A DNA stretch of 64,000 nt from assembly GCF_004359985.1 (NCBI RefSeq), contig NZ_SMRO01000001.1, positions 1,529,093-1,593,092 on the forward strand. The letters are read 5' to 3'. This stretch comes from Paraburkholderia flava. GTDB lineage: Bacteria > Pseudomonadota > Gammaproteobacteria > Burkholderiales > Burkholderiaceae. The notes under the pieces are model-generated. The model saw only the letters and a list, made by a program, of their open reading frames with translations, searched no databases and was not told where the DNA came from. How positions within the stretch are numbered: the stretch's first letter is position 1; each line of letters begins with the position of its first letter. Positions 17,800 to 25,765 of the stretch are shown here, piece by piece. The position numbers and the translations under genes are program-made.

Positions 17800-18720
17800 G
17801 TGGATCTGCGGCAACTTCGGTATTTCGTCAAGGTGGTGGAGCTTGGCAACGTCACGCGGGCCAGCGAGGTGCTGCATATCGCGCAGCCCGCGATCAGCCA
17901 GCAGATCCGCAATCTGGAGCAGGAACTCGGCATGCAGTTGCTGGAGCGCAGCGTGCATGGCGTCGCGCCGACAGCAGCGGGACAGACGCTCTACCGGCAC
18001 GCAACCGACCTGCTTCGGCAGGCCGACGGCACGCGCGAACTGCTGCGTCAGGATGCCGAAGTCCCCCAGGGCAAGGTGTCGGTCGGCATGCCGTCGAGCA
18101 CGGCTCGGGTGCTGGCGATTCCGCTGGTCCGCACGGTTCGCGAGCGTTACCCAGGCATCGTGCTGGAACTGATCGAAGCGCCGAGCGCCGATATCGGCGC
18201 GCTGATCAACAGCGGACGGGTAGAACTGGCCGTGGTGGTCGACCCCGTCGAGACGCATGGGATCGCAGCGCAGAAACTGCTGACTGAGGCGTTGTACCTG
18301 GTCGCGTGGCCGAAGTTTCGGATGTCGAAAGGAACGGTGACGCTCGCGGATCTGGCTCGCATGCCGCTGGTTTTGCCGAGCGCACCGAATTCAATTCGCA
18401 GTCGCGTGGATTGGGCGCTGAAAGAGGCGGGATTCGCGTGTGACATCCTGTTCGAGGCGAGCTCCACTACGCTTCTGTTTGCAGCGGTGATGGCTAAGCT
18501 GGGGGTGACGATCCTGCCGTGGCCGGCCGCGCATGTGGAACTCGATGAACGCAAGCTCAAACTCGCCAAGGTCGATCACCGGTTGTTTTCACGTGAGCTT
18601 GCGCTGTGCTGGCATGACACGCAGTTGTTGAGTAATGCGGTGCAGAAGGTTAAGGGGACTATTCTGGAGTTGTTTGATGTGTGGGGAAGGCATCCGGTTT
18701 GGGCGGTGGGGGGTATTTGA
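17800..18720 (+). CDS. LysR family transcriptional regulator of the transporter/CoA-transferase operon
   Basis: 306 residues. The winged helix-turn-helix occupies residues 1-60 (DLRQLRYFVKVVELGNVTRASEVLHIAQPAISQQI), followed by the effector domain from about residue 90. The first 60 residues resemble the Nac/CynR-like branch. GTG at 17800 is the likely start: GAGGAG lies just upstream and family members begin MDLRQLRYF; the ATG at 17779 would add seven residues. It is divergent from the MFS operon, the usual arrangement for control of that operon. The last 80 bp are rich in G and T on the coding strand. Confidence 0.9.
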   Translation: MDLRQLRYFVKVVELGNVTRASEVLHIAQPAISQQIRNLEQELGMQLLERSVHGVAPTAAGQTLYRHATDLLRQADGTRELLRQDAEVPQGKVSVGMPSSTARVLAIPLVRTVRERYPGIVLELIEAPSADIGALINSGRVELAVVVDPVETHGIAAQKLLTEALYLVAWPKFRMSKGTVTLADLARMPLVLPSAPNSIRSRVDWALKEAGFACDILFEASSTTLLFAAVMAKLGVTILPWPAAHVELDERKLKLAKVDHRLFSRELALCWHDTQLLSNAVQKVKGTILELFDVWGRHPVWAVGGI

Positions 18721-18876
18721 GCCGTGGCCGGAGCTCTTCGAAACGAGCTATATTTTCTTCCTTAGTAATTTCAAACATGCTTAACGCTCACTACCTAACC
18801 ATGGCAAATCTCGATCACTCCATGGAACCCGCGGTTGACGTGCAACGTTGACGACCAGGCTTTCGAGGAAACGACT

Positions 18877-19251
18877 ATGGGATACGACGTCCACATCACC
18901 CGCAAGGAAAACTGGTTCGATAAAAGCGGAGCTAACATCGGTATTGACGAGTGGAAAGCGCTTGTTCTGTCCGATCCAGATATGCGTCTCGACAATGACG
19001 CGAGTGTGGTCGTGGGGGGCGGAAGTATTCTGCGCATAGACAGCGAAGGACTGGCTGTCTGGACCGCCTACGCAGAGGCAGCATCAAGTGGAACCATGGT
19101 GTGGTTTAGTTTCCGGCGAGGCAATGTAGTAGTCAAGAACCCTGATAGAGCGATTCTCGGCAAGATGTGGCATCTGGCACGGAAGCTTGACGCAAAGGTA
19201 CAAGGCGAAGAGTGCGAAGTGTACGGCGCCAATGGCAGCATTATTCGCTAG
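18877..19251 (+). CDS. Unknown protein of the MGYDVHITR type
   Basis: 124 residues: MGYDVHITRKENWFD, then IGIDEWKALVLSDPDMRLD and a C-terminal part with KMWHLARKLDAKVQGEECEVYG. GAGGAA lies eight bases before the ATG. The same opening occurs in scattered bacterial hypothetical proteins, some of them near polymorphic toxin loci; an immunity role is possible but not shown. GC content is lower than in neighbouring genes. Confidence 0.6.
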   Translation: MGYDVHITRKENWFDKSGANIGIDEWKALVLSDPDMRLDNDASVVVGGGSILRIDSEGLAVWTAYAEAASSGTMVWFSFRRGNVVVKNPDRAILGKMWHLARKLDAKVQGEECEVYGANGSIIR

Positions 19252-19313
19252 TGAATTGCCACCACTCGGAAGCAACGAACCGCCAAGCGAAAAAACAAAT
19301 ATCGGCCCACAAC

Positions 19314-19685
19314 ATGTCGCACGAATACCTTGTCATTTTCCAGTACCACGAGCCTGAACCGCTACGGCTATTCGAGCTCGGTGTGACCGAAGACTACGAA
19401 TCGACGACTGGAGTCTTCATCAACGCAGCGACAGCGGAAGAAGCTTTGATCTGGTGCGAGACAATCGCACAAGCGCTTCTGCGGCGCTGCAATGACGACA
19501 TATCGTTGAACTGGAAGCAGTTGGGGCATAGATGCTGGATCGAGCCCGATCCCGAAAAATCGCCTTGGGGTCATTGCTTGAGCTTTTTTCTGCACGTTCA
19601 GGCAGGTGAAATGCCGAACATCCATGCAATGGGTACCCCCGCTTACATCCGTTGGCAAGATGGCCATAGCGGTTCTGCAATCTGA
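19314..19685 (+). CDS. Unknown small acidic protein
   Basis: 123 residues: MSHEYLVIFQYHEPEPLRLFE, then FINAATAEEALIWCETIAQALLRR and a Trp-rich C-terminal half (RCWIEPDPEKSPWGHCLSFF). No signal peptide. It follows the previous small gene by 62 bp in the same direction and shares its lower GC. I do not recognise the family; an immunity-type role is a guess. Confidence 0.55.
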   Translation: MSHEYLVIFQYHEPEPLRLFELGVTEDYESTTGVFINAATAEEALIWCETIAQALLRRCNDDISLNWKQLGHRCWIEPDPEKSPWGHCLSFFLHVQAGEMPNIHAMGTPAYIRWQDGHSGSAI

Positions 19686-19756
19686 AATGGAGTGCGGCCG
19701 GTCTTCATCTGAACCAGGCCAGTCTTTGCGCAACCGCCGCACTTCAACCGTTAAAG

Positions 19757-19792
19757 TTGACATCTCCAATATCTCTGACTAAAGTCAGATAT
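19757..19792 (+). promoter_or_regulatory. Promoter with an operator over the -10 box, for the MarR-GNAT gene
   Basis: TTGACA (19757-19762) is a full -35 consensus. TAAAGT follows after 17 bases as a -10 box. An inverted repeat TCTGACT-AA-AGTCAGA (19774-19789) covers the -10. Transcription would begin close to the ATG at 19793, leaving almost no leader, and no Shine-Dalgarno sequence is present. Confidence 0.6.
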
Positions 19793-20677
19793 ATGAACCC
19801 ATCTGACATCCTCCAGATCCGCAGCTTCAACCGCATCGTTGCCGAAAGCATCGGCGCGCTCGACGAGCATTTCCTCGGACGAGGCCGCCCGATGGGCGAG
19901 TCACGCTTGTTGTGGGAAATCGGCGTCGAAGGTGCGGACGTCCGCACGTTACGCGCACGGCTCAATCTCGATTCAGGCTACGTCAGCCGCACATTGGCTT
20001 CGCTTGAAAAGCAAAAACTCGTCGCGATCGTCGCGCATCCGGACGATCGACGCGTACGCCAGGCTCGCTTGACGTCGGCAGGTCTTAAGGAAAGGGCCGA
20101 ACTCGAGCGACTCTCCGATACAGTCGCTTCGCGCGCACTCGAACCGCTAGGCGATGAGCAGCGCAAAAAACTCGTCGCCGCCATGGCCGAAGTCGAGCGC
20201 CTGCTGCAACCGTCTCTCGTGCAATTCACGCTCGAAGACCCGGACAGCGACGACGCACGCTGGTGCTTCGAACAGTATTTCGGCGAACTCAATACGCGCT
20301 TTGAAGCAGGATTCGACCCGTCCGCGAGTCTGTCGGCGGATGCCGACGAACTGAGAGCGCCGCAGGGTGCGTTGATCGTCGCGAGACTTCATGGAAGCCC
20401 GATCGGATGCGTCGCGTTGAAATTCCACAAGAAGTCGCCAGCGGAACTCAAGCGGATGTGGGTCAGTTCCTCCGCGCGCGGGATGGGTGTAGGCCGCCGG
20501 TTGATCGTCGAGGCCGAGAACCATGCTCGACAAAGCAAGGTGCGCGTGATTCGCCTTGAAACAAACCGCGCGCTACGCGAGGCGATTTCGCTATATCAGC
20601 GATCTGGGTACGTCGAAGTCGAGGCATTCAACACAGAACCCTATGCACATCACTGGTTCGAAAAACGTCTAGCCTGA
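19793..20677 (+). CDS. MarR-type regulator fused to a GNAT acetyltransferase
   Basis: 294 residues. Residues 1-145 form a MarR-type winged helix (LLWEIGVEGADVRTLRARLNLDSGYVSRTLASLEKQKLV, then HPDDRRVRQARLT). Residues 150-294 form a GNAT domain with the acetyl-CoA loop RGMGVGRRLI and the C-terminal YQRSGYVEVE. This two-domain layout is a known but uncharacterised group; the acetyltransferase may modify a small molecule that the regulator senses. The ATG is chosen because the MarR domain begins there. Confidence 0.88.
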   Translation: MNPSDILQIRSFNRIVAESIGALDEHFLGRGRPMGESRLLWEIGVEGADVRTLRARLNLDSGYVSRTLASLEKQKLVAIVAHPDDRRVRQARLTSAGLKERAELERLSDTVASRALEPLGDEQRKKLVAAMAEVERLLQPSLVQFTLEDPDSDDARWCFEQYFGELNTRFEAGFDPSASLSADADELRAPQGALIVARLHGSPIGCVALKFHKKSPAELKRMWVSSSARGMGVGRRLIVEAENHARQSKVRVIRLETNRALREAISLYQRSGYVEVEAFNTEPYAHHWFEKRLA

Positions 20678-20689
20678 AGGCGAAAAACT

Positions 20690-21622
20690 TCAAAGCCGCA
20701 ACCGGTTCCTCCCCACCACCGCAAACGAAACCGCCACGGCCCCCTTCGCAACCGCACGCGGCGATTCAGGCAGCAACGCACGACCATTCGACGGATGCTG
20801 TTGCTGCTGCGCCAGCGGTCCATACAAATCCGGACGCCGCGCGGCAAGCCAGCGACGTCCACGGCTACCCCCAGCGAGCGTCATATCGACGTCGGCGACC
20901 GCACCGACGCCTTCGGTGTGGGACGCGCACGTGGCCAGCACATGCCCCGACGGGTCGACGATCATCGCGGCAGCATCGCTACGATCATCGCTATCGACAC
21001 CCTCCGCAAACGCGACAAACATTCCGTTATCCGCTGCCCGCGCCGACAACGCCGCAGCATCCAATCCGTCGTCACCCACGCGACCGCGTTCACGCCGATG
21101 CGCAGCCACCAGCAACGTCGCATCCATCAACGCAGTCATCCGCACGTTCTCGACCGGATAGCTGTCGCTGCCGATCAGAATCGCGACGCGTATCCCCCAC
21201 GCAGTATCGAACACGGTGAACGCATCGCCATTGCCGATCCGTCGATGGCCCGCTGCATGCAACTGTCGATGGCAATGCCGCTCGCCACCCGGCAAGCACA
21301 CCGCATAGCTGTTGAACAACCGCCCGTCCGGCGCCCGTTCGATCAACCCGACGCCGCACGCAACACCGGTTCGATCGACCGCAGCGGCAACCGTACGAAC
21401 CGACGCGCCGTCGAGCGGTTCAGCAAGCGCATCGAGCTGCGCGCGCGGCAGCTTCGCCGTGTTCGCATAACCGCTCAGGCTTTTTTCCGGAAACACCGCA
21501 AGCGCGACGCCCTCACGTGCAGCATCGCCGAGCAGCGCGGCGATCCGCGCAGCGTTGTGCGCGTTGTCGCCGTCGCGCGAAACGAACGGTATCGAGGCGA
21601 CCCGCAACGTCGATGCAGCCAA
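20690..21622 (-). CDS. Nitrilase-fold protein with two catalytic residues replaced
   Basis: 310 residues of the carbon-nitrogen hydrolase fold. Glu46 (VFPEKSLSGY) is kept. The Lys of the usual RKxHL block is Gln120 (HRQLH), and the Cys of the usual ICYD block is Gly151 (ILIGSDSYP). Without Lys and Cys the amidase reaction should not work, so the protein may be a binding or regulatory relative, or a decaying gene. The rest of the fold is intact and the frame is clean. It is divergent from a LysR gene across 103 bp. Confidence 0.8.
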   Translation of the reverse strand: MAASTLRVASIPFVSRDGDNAHNAARIAALLGDAAREGVALAVFPEKSLSGYANTAKLPRAQLDALAEPLDGASVRTVAAAVDRTGVACGVGLIERAPDGRLFNSYAVCLPGGERHCHRQLHAAGHRRIGNGDAFTVFDTAWGIRVAILIGSDSYPVENVRMTALMDATLLVAAHRRERGRVGDDGLDAAALSARAADNGMFVAFAEGVDSDDRSDAAAMIVDPSGHVLATCASHTEGVGAVADVDMTLAGGSRGRRWLAARRPDLYGPLAQQQQHPSNGRALLPESPRAVAKGAVAVSFAVVGRNRLRL

Positions 21623-21666
21623 GATCTACTCCCAAACGATCGATGAACTCCATTGGACCGTCCGGC

Positions 21667-21716
21667 ATTCGATAAGTAAAATGAATGTTTTGATCGATTC
21701 GATAACACAATCGAAT
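21667..21716. promoter_or_regulatory. Three ATTCGAT half-sites in the nitrilase/LysR divergent region
   Basis: ATTCGATAA occurs at 21667 and again exactly 30 bp later at 21697. The second copy faces an inverted ATCGAAT (21710-21716) across six bases. The set lies between the two divergent genes and ends ten bases before the LysR ATG, which fits a recognition and an activation site for LysR autoregulation. Confidence 0.55.
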
Positions 21717-21725
21717 GGAATCCGC

Positions 21726-22604
21726 ATGGACCTGAAACTGTTGCGCGCGTTTCTGACGGTGACCGAACTCGGGCATTTCGGCCGTGCCGCCGATACGTTG
21801 CACGTCAGCCAGCCCGCGCTCAGCAAGCAGATCGCCGCGCTTGAGACATCGCTCGGCGCGAGACTGTTTGAACGCGGCCGGCATGGCGCGGAGCTAACCG
21901 CGTTCGGTACGGGCTTCGCCAGCGATGCGGAGCAACTGGTGCGGCAGGCAGACGACATCCTCGCCCGTGCGCGCGAATCGGCATCCGGCAAGCGCGGGCA
22001 TTTGCGCATCGGGCTCGGGCTGTCGACGCTCACGCATACACCGAAACTGATCGCCGAATTCCGCCAGCGCTATCCCGACATCAGCGTGACGTTGAACGAT
22101 CTGTCGTCGGCCGAGCAGACGCGGCGCATTCTCGCGGGCACGCTCGATGTCGGTTTTCTGCGTCTGCCGGCCGAACCGGGGCTGTCCGCGTTCGCGGTCG
22201 TCGACGAAGCGCTCGCGCTCGCGGTGCCCGAGCATGCACGCTGGAAGCGTCTGCCCGCCGATCTGAACGAACTCAACGAAATCGGCTTTATCGCGCTGTC
22301 GCGTGCACGCGGGCCGGGGCTCGCTTCGCAGATCGATCGCTGGTGCGGCAAGCGCGATTTCGTGCCGCGCGTGATCCAGCAAGCCGACGACATCCAGTCG
22401 GTACTCGCCGCCGTCGCGGCGGGCGTCGGCGCGGCGCTATTGCCGTCGCGCGTGCGTTATCTGCTGCGCGATGCACGCGTGCTGTCGCTGCGCGATCCGT
22501 CGACGCGCTGGCATGTCGGCCTCGCATGGCAAACGCATCGCGACGACGCAGTGGTGAAGCGCTTCGTTTCATTCGTGCGCTCGGCCACGCGCGGCACGCG
22601 CTAA
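21726..22604 (+). CDS. LysR family transcriptional regulator
   Basis: 292 residues. The DNA-binding domain is MDLKLLRAFLTVTELGHFGRAADTLHVSQPALSKQI, then the linker helix and an effector domain starting GHLRIGLGLST. ATG at 21726 is chosen because the family begins MDLxxLRxF; the longer frame upstream would cover the operator. It is divergent from the nitrilase-fold gene, which is the likely target. Confidence 0.9.
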   Translation: MDLKLLRAFLTVTELGHFGRAADTLHVSQPALSKQIAALETSLGARLFERGRHGAELTAFGTGFASDAEQLVRQADDILARARESASGKRGHLRIGLGLSTLTHTPKLIAEFRQRYPDISVTLNDLSSAEQTRRILAGTLDVGFLRLPAEPGLSAFAVVDEALALAVPEHARWKRLPADLNELNEIGFIALSRARGPGLASQIDRWCGKRDFVPRVIQQADDIQSVLAAVAAGVGAALLPSRVRYLLRDARVLSLRDPSTRWHVGLAWQTHRDDAVVKRFVSFVRSATRGTR

Positions 22605-22718
22605 ACCTCAAGCGGATGCCTGGCGGACGAAAAGACAGAATCACGGACTGTCACGCGCAACCCGCTATGATGTACCCATTACCCTCTGCCGCATCTGCGG
22701 CACGCAGCTGGAGAATTC

Positions 22719-24020
22719 ATGGCCTCATTACAGGAAAGCGCCAGCATGGCGCTGTTTTGCGACTTCGAGAACGTCGCGCTCGGTGTGCGCGACGCGAAGT
22801 TCGAGAAGTTCGACATCAAGCCGATTCTCGAGCGGCTGCTGCTGAAAGGCAGCATCGTCGTGAAGAAAGCGTATTGCGACTGGGATCGCTACAAGGGCTT
22901 CAAGGCCGCGATGCATGAAGCGAGTTTCGAGCTGATCGAGATTCCGCACGTGCGCCAGTCGGGCAAGAATTCGGCGGACATCCGGCTCGTCGTCGATGCG
23001 CTCGATCTCTGCTACACGAAATCGCACGTCGACACGTTCGTCATCATCAGCGGCGACTCGGATTTCTCGCCGCTTGTCTCGAAGCTGCGCGAGAACGCGA
23101 AGAAAGTGATCGGCGTCGGCGTGAAGCAGTCCACGTCCGATCTGCTCGTCGCGAACTGCGACGAGTTCATTTTCTACGACGACCTCGTGCGCGAGCAGCA
23201 GCGCGCCGCCGCGCGCCGCGACCAGGATGCGGGCACGGGCAACGGCGCGGCCGCGAAGCGTTCGCCGGACGAAGACCGTCAACGCAAGAAGGAAGTCGAG
23301 GAACGCAAGTCCCGCGCGATCGCGCTTGCCGTCGAGACCTTCGATGCGCTCGCCGCCGAGCGCGGCGAGAGCGGCAAGATCTGGGCGTCGGTGCTCAAGA
23401 GCGCGATCAAGCGACGCAAGCCGGACTTCAACGAGTCGTACTACGGCTTCCGCGCGTTCGGCAATCTGCTCGACGAAGTGCAGGCGCGCGGGTTGTTCGA
23501 AGTGGGTCGCGACGAGAAGTCGGGGGCGTTCGTCTATCGATCGACGCCTGCATCTATCGATGCGCCGATGAACACGGGCAACGAAGACCGCTCGAAGAAG
23601 AATCGCGAGAAGGACAAGCCGCGCAAGGGTCGTCGTAACGACGCGGGTTCCAGACAGCAGCCGGCCGTCGAGCAGACGACGTTCGTCGAAGCCGACGAGG
23701 CAGCGTCGTACGACGTTCGCGAGGAACCGGCGGATTCGTTCGAAGCGCATGATGCCGATCAGCAGCCGGATTTGTGGGCCGATGCGCAGAGCGATTCGCA
23801 ACCCGAAGCGCACGCTGTAGAACCCGCGCAACCTCGCACACCCGCACGCAAACGCGCCGCACCGCGTCGTGGCAAGACCGCTGCAAAGAAGGCTCCGGCA
23901 GCGGACGCATCGCCTGCACCCGTCGCCGAGGAACCTGTTGCGGCCGTCAAGAAACCCGCGCGCAAATCGGCACCACGCGCACGTCGCCCGCGCAAACCCG
24001 CCGGCACGACGACCGAGTAA
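22719..24020 (+). CDS. NYN-domain ribonuclease-like protein with OST-HTH/LOTUS domain and basic tail
   Basis: 433 residues. Residues 8-160 are a NYN (PIN-like) domain with its acidic residues: LFCDFENV, NSADIRLVVDAL and ISGDSDFSPL. Residues 205-285 match the OST-HTH/LOTUS domain (FDALAAERGESGKIWASVLKSAIKRRKPDFNESYYGFRAF). The remaining 140 residues are low complexity, first acidic, then rich in Ala, Pro, Lys and Arg. NYN proteins are metal-dependent RNases and LOTUS domains bind RNA, so an RNA-processing role is likely. GGAG lies seven bases before the ATG. Confidence 0.88.
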   Translation: MASLQESASMALFCDFENVALGVRDAKFEKFDIKPILERLLLKGSIVVKKAYCDWDRYKGFKAAMHEASFELIEIPHVRQSGKNSADIRLVVDALDLCYTKSHVDTFVIISGDSDFSPLVSKLRENAKKVIGVGVKQSTSDLLVANCDEFIFYDDLVREQQRAAARRDQDAGTGNGAAAKRSPDEDRQRKKEVEERKSRAIALAVETFDALAAERGESGKIWASVLKSAIKRRKPDFNESYYGFRAFGNLLDEVQARGLFEVGRDEKSGAFVYRSTPASIDAPMNTGNEDRSKKNREKDKPRKGRRNDAGSRQQPAVEQTTFVEADEAASYDVREEPADSFEAHDADQQPDLWADAQSDSQPEAHAVEPAQPRTPARKRAAPRRGKTAAKKAPAADASPAPVAEEPVAAVKKPARKSAPRARRPRKPAGTTTE

Positions 24021-24136
24021 CGCACTCGCTACCGCCGCTCGCAGAAAGTCATCGCGAGCGGCGGGTAGCCGCATCGGGACGCCCTGTTCCAGCGTTCGTC
24101 CGCGTAACCCCAGCGATCAGCGAGCCAGCCAGGCCT

Positions 24137-25336
24137 CTACTTGCCCGCCGGCTTCTTCAACGCGTCAGCCACACTCGGCTCGCGGACCTCATCGACTACC
24201 CCCTCCACTTCCCCAAGCGGCTCCGCAACCGGAACCCCGCTCGACGGCGACGGCGTCGCAATATCCCAGCACGAAATAAACAGCGCGGCGATCAACGGTC
24301 CGATCACGAACCCATTGATCCCGAACACCGACATCCCGCCGACCGTCGAGATCAGCACCACCCAGTCCGGCAGCTTCGTATCCTTGCCGACGAGAATCGG
24401 GCGCAGCACGTTATCGACGGTGCCGATCGCGAGCGTGCAGAACAGGATCAGCACGACCGCCTTCCACAGCGGACCCGCAAGCAGGAAGTACACGGCCGCA
24501 GGCACCCAGACGAGCGCCGAACCGATCGCCGGCAACAGCGACAGGAACGCCATCAGCGTGCCCCACAGCAGCGCGCCCTTGATACCGAGTACCGCGAAGA
24601 TAATCCCGCCGAGCAGCCCCTGCACCGCAGCCACCGCGATGTTGCCCTTGACCGTCGCGCGCACGACCGTCGCGAAGCGGGCCAGCAGCCGGTCCTTGTG
24701 CGAGCGTTCGAGCGGCAGCGCATCGCGGATACGTCGCGAGATCGTGCGACCGTCGCGCAGCAGGAAGAACACGAGGTACAGCATGATGCCGAAGCCGACC
24801 GCGAACTGCAGCGTGTTCTGGCCGATCACGACCGCCTGCGCGGCGACGAACTGGCTGATCCGCGATGCGCCGTCCGCGAGCTTCGCCTGCACGCCGTGCA
24901 TGTCGGCGAGACCGACGTTGTCGAGCGCGCGTTGTGCGAATCCGGGCAGCGCCTCGACGGCCTTCTGGAAATACAGCCCGAAGTCCCATTGACCGTGCTG
25001 GATCTGCGCATACGCGAACGCCGCTTCCTGAACCAGCGTGCCGATCATCAGGATCACCGGCAGGATCACGATCAGCACGCACAGCGCGAGCGTCGTCAGC
25101 GCGGCGAGATTGGGCCGGTTGCCGAAGCGCACCGTGAGATTGCGCTGCAGCGGCTGGAACAGCAGCGCGAGAATGGTGCCCCAGAAGATCGCGCCGAAAT
25201 ACGGCAGCAGAATCCACACGAGCGCCAGCGAAACCGCGAACAGCAGCGCATAGAAACTCTTCTGGTTGCGGCGGCTCCGGTCGTCCGGATGCGCGTGGTT
25301 GCCATTGTCGAAGTTGCTATCGTCGTTGTGGTTCAT
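24137..25336 (-). CDS. AI-2E family transporter (YdiK/PerM-like)
   Basis: 399 residues and about eight membrane segments, beginning FYALLFAVSLALVWILLPYFGAIFWG, with the family block VQGLLGGIIFAVLGIKGALLWGTLMAFLSLLPAIGSALVW near residue 230. Members export diverse small molecules and only some are tied to autoinducer-2. The N-terminal 25 residues are hydrophilic. A GTG at 25345 is an alternative start; ATG at 25336 is taken because the GTG sits against a strong hairpin. The C-terminal 40 residues are polar and Pro-rich. Confidence 0.86.
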   Translation of the reverse strand: MNHNDDSNFDNGNHAHPDDRSRRNQKSFYALLFAVSLALVWILLPYFGAIFWGTILALLFQPLQRNLTVRFGNRPNLAALTTLALCVLIVILPVILMIGTLVQEAAFAYAQIQHGQWDFGLYFQKAVEALPGFAQRALDNVGLADMHGVQAKLADGASRISQFVAAQAVVIGQNTLQFAVGFGIMLYLVFFLLRDGRTISRRIRDALPLERSHKDRLLARFATVVRATVKGNIAVAAVQGLLGGIIFAVLGIKGALLWGTLMAFLSLLPAIGSALVWVPAAVYFLLAGPLWKAVVLILFCTLAIGTVDNVLRPILVGKDTKLPDWVVLISTVGGMSVFGINGFVIGPLIAALFISCWDIATPSPSSGVPVAEPLGEVEGVVDEVREPSVADALKKPAGK

Positions 25337-25351
25337 GCTCTGCACGCGTAC

Positions 25352-25383
25352 GTGCCGCCCCGACGCGAACGTCGGGGCGGCAC
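25352..25383. terminator. Strong GC-rich hairpin between the CsbD and AI-2E genes
   Basis: Perfect 13-base arms (GTGCCGCCCCGAC and its complement) with a six-base loop. It lies downstream of the CsbD gene and just upstream of the next start on the same strand. No T-run follows on the minus strand, so termination may need Rho. Confidence 0.5.
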
Positions 25384-25446
25384 AGAAAAGAACGTCGCCG
25401 GTGAGAACGGCCCGTTAAGGAAACCGCAGCCGCCGGCGCCGGCGGA

Positions 25447-25632
25447 TCACTTCTTGTCGATCGCGTCGCGAAGCTTGTCCTTCGCTTCACCGACGTTGCG
25501 CTGCACGGTACCGGTGGCCTTCTCGACCTTGCCTTCGGCTTCGGTGGTGCGGTCGCCCGTCGCCTTGCCGACTACCTCTTTCACCGAACCCTTGATTTCC
25601 TTTGCTGCACCCTTGATGCGATCCTTGTCCAT
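25447..25632 (-). CDS. CsbD family stress-response protein
   Basis: 61 residues: MDKDRIKGAAKEIKGSVKEV, GKATGDRTTEAEGKVEKATG and VGEAKDKLRDAIDKK. This Lys/Glu/Ala/Gly pattern is the CsbD family, small abundant hydrophilic proteins induced by general stress. Their biochemical role is unknown. The ATG at 25632 matches family length; an upstream ATG would add 22 atypical residues. Confidence 0.9.
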   Translation of the reverse strand: MDKDRIKGAAKEIKGSVKEVVGKATGDRTTEAEGKVEKATGTVQRNVGEAKDKLRDAIDKK

Positions 25633-25765
25633 GATGGCTCCGTACGGTTGGATTGTGCGTATGAAAATCCACGTGTGATCCGTGTGGATGACGCTCAATG
25701 TACCGTCGCGAAACAGGCCGGCCTAGATCATGCAGTACCGGTCGACCCGGTACTTTCGTACTGAC

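Noticed and set aside
24137..25336. AI-2E family membership read as evidence for quorum sensing
   Set aside because: Most members do not transport autoinducer-2, and no luxS or lsr gene is near.
23774..25678. 634-codon frame on the + strand crossing three genes
   Set aside because: It runs over the ends of well-supported genes in other frames and has a composition-driven, highly basic translation.
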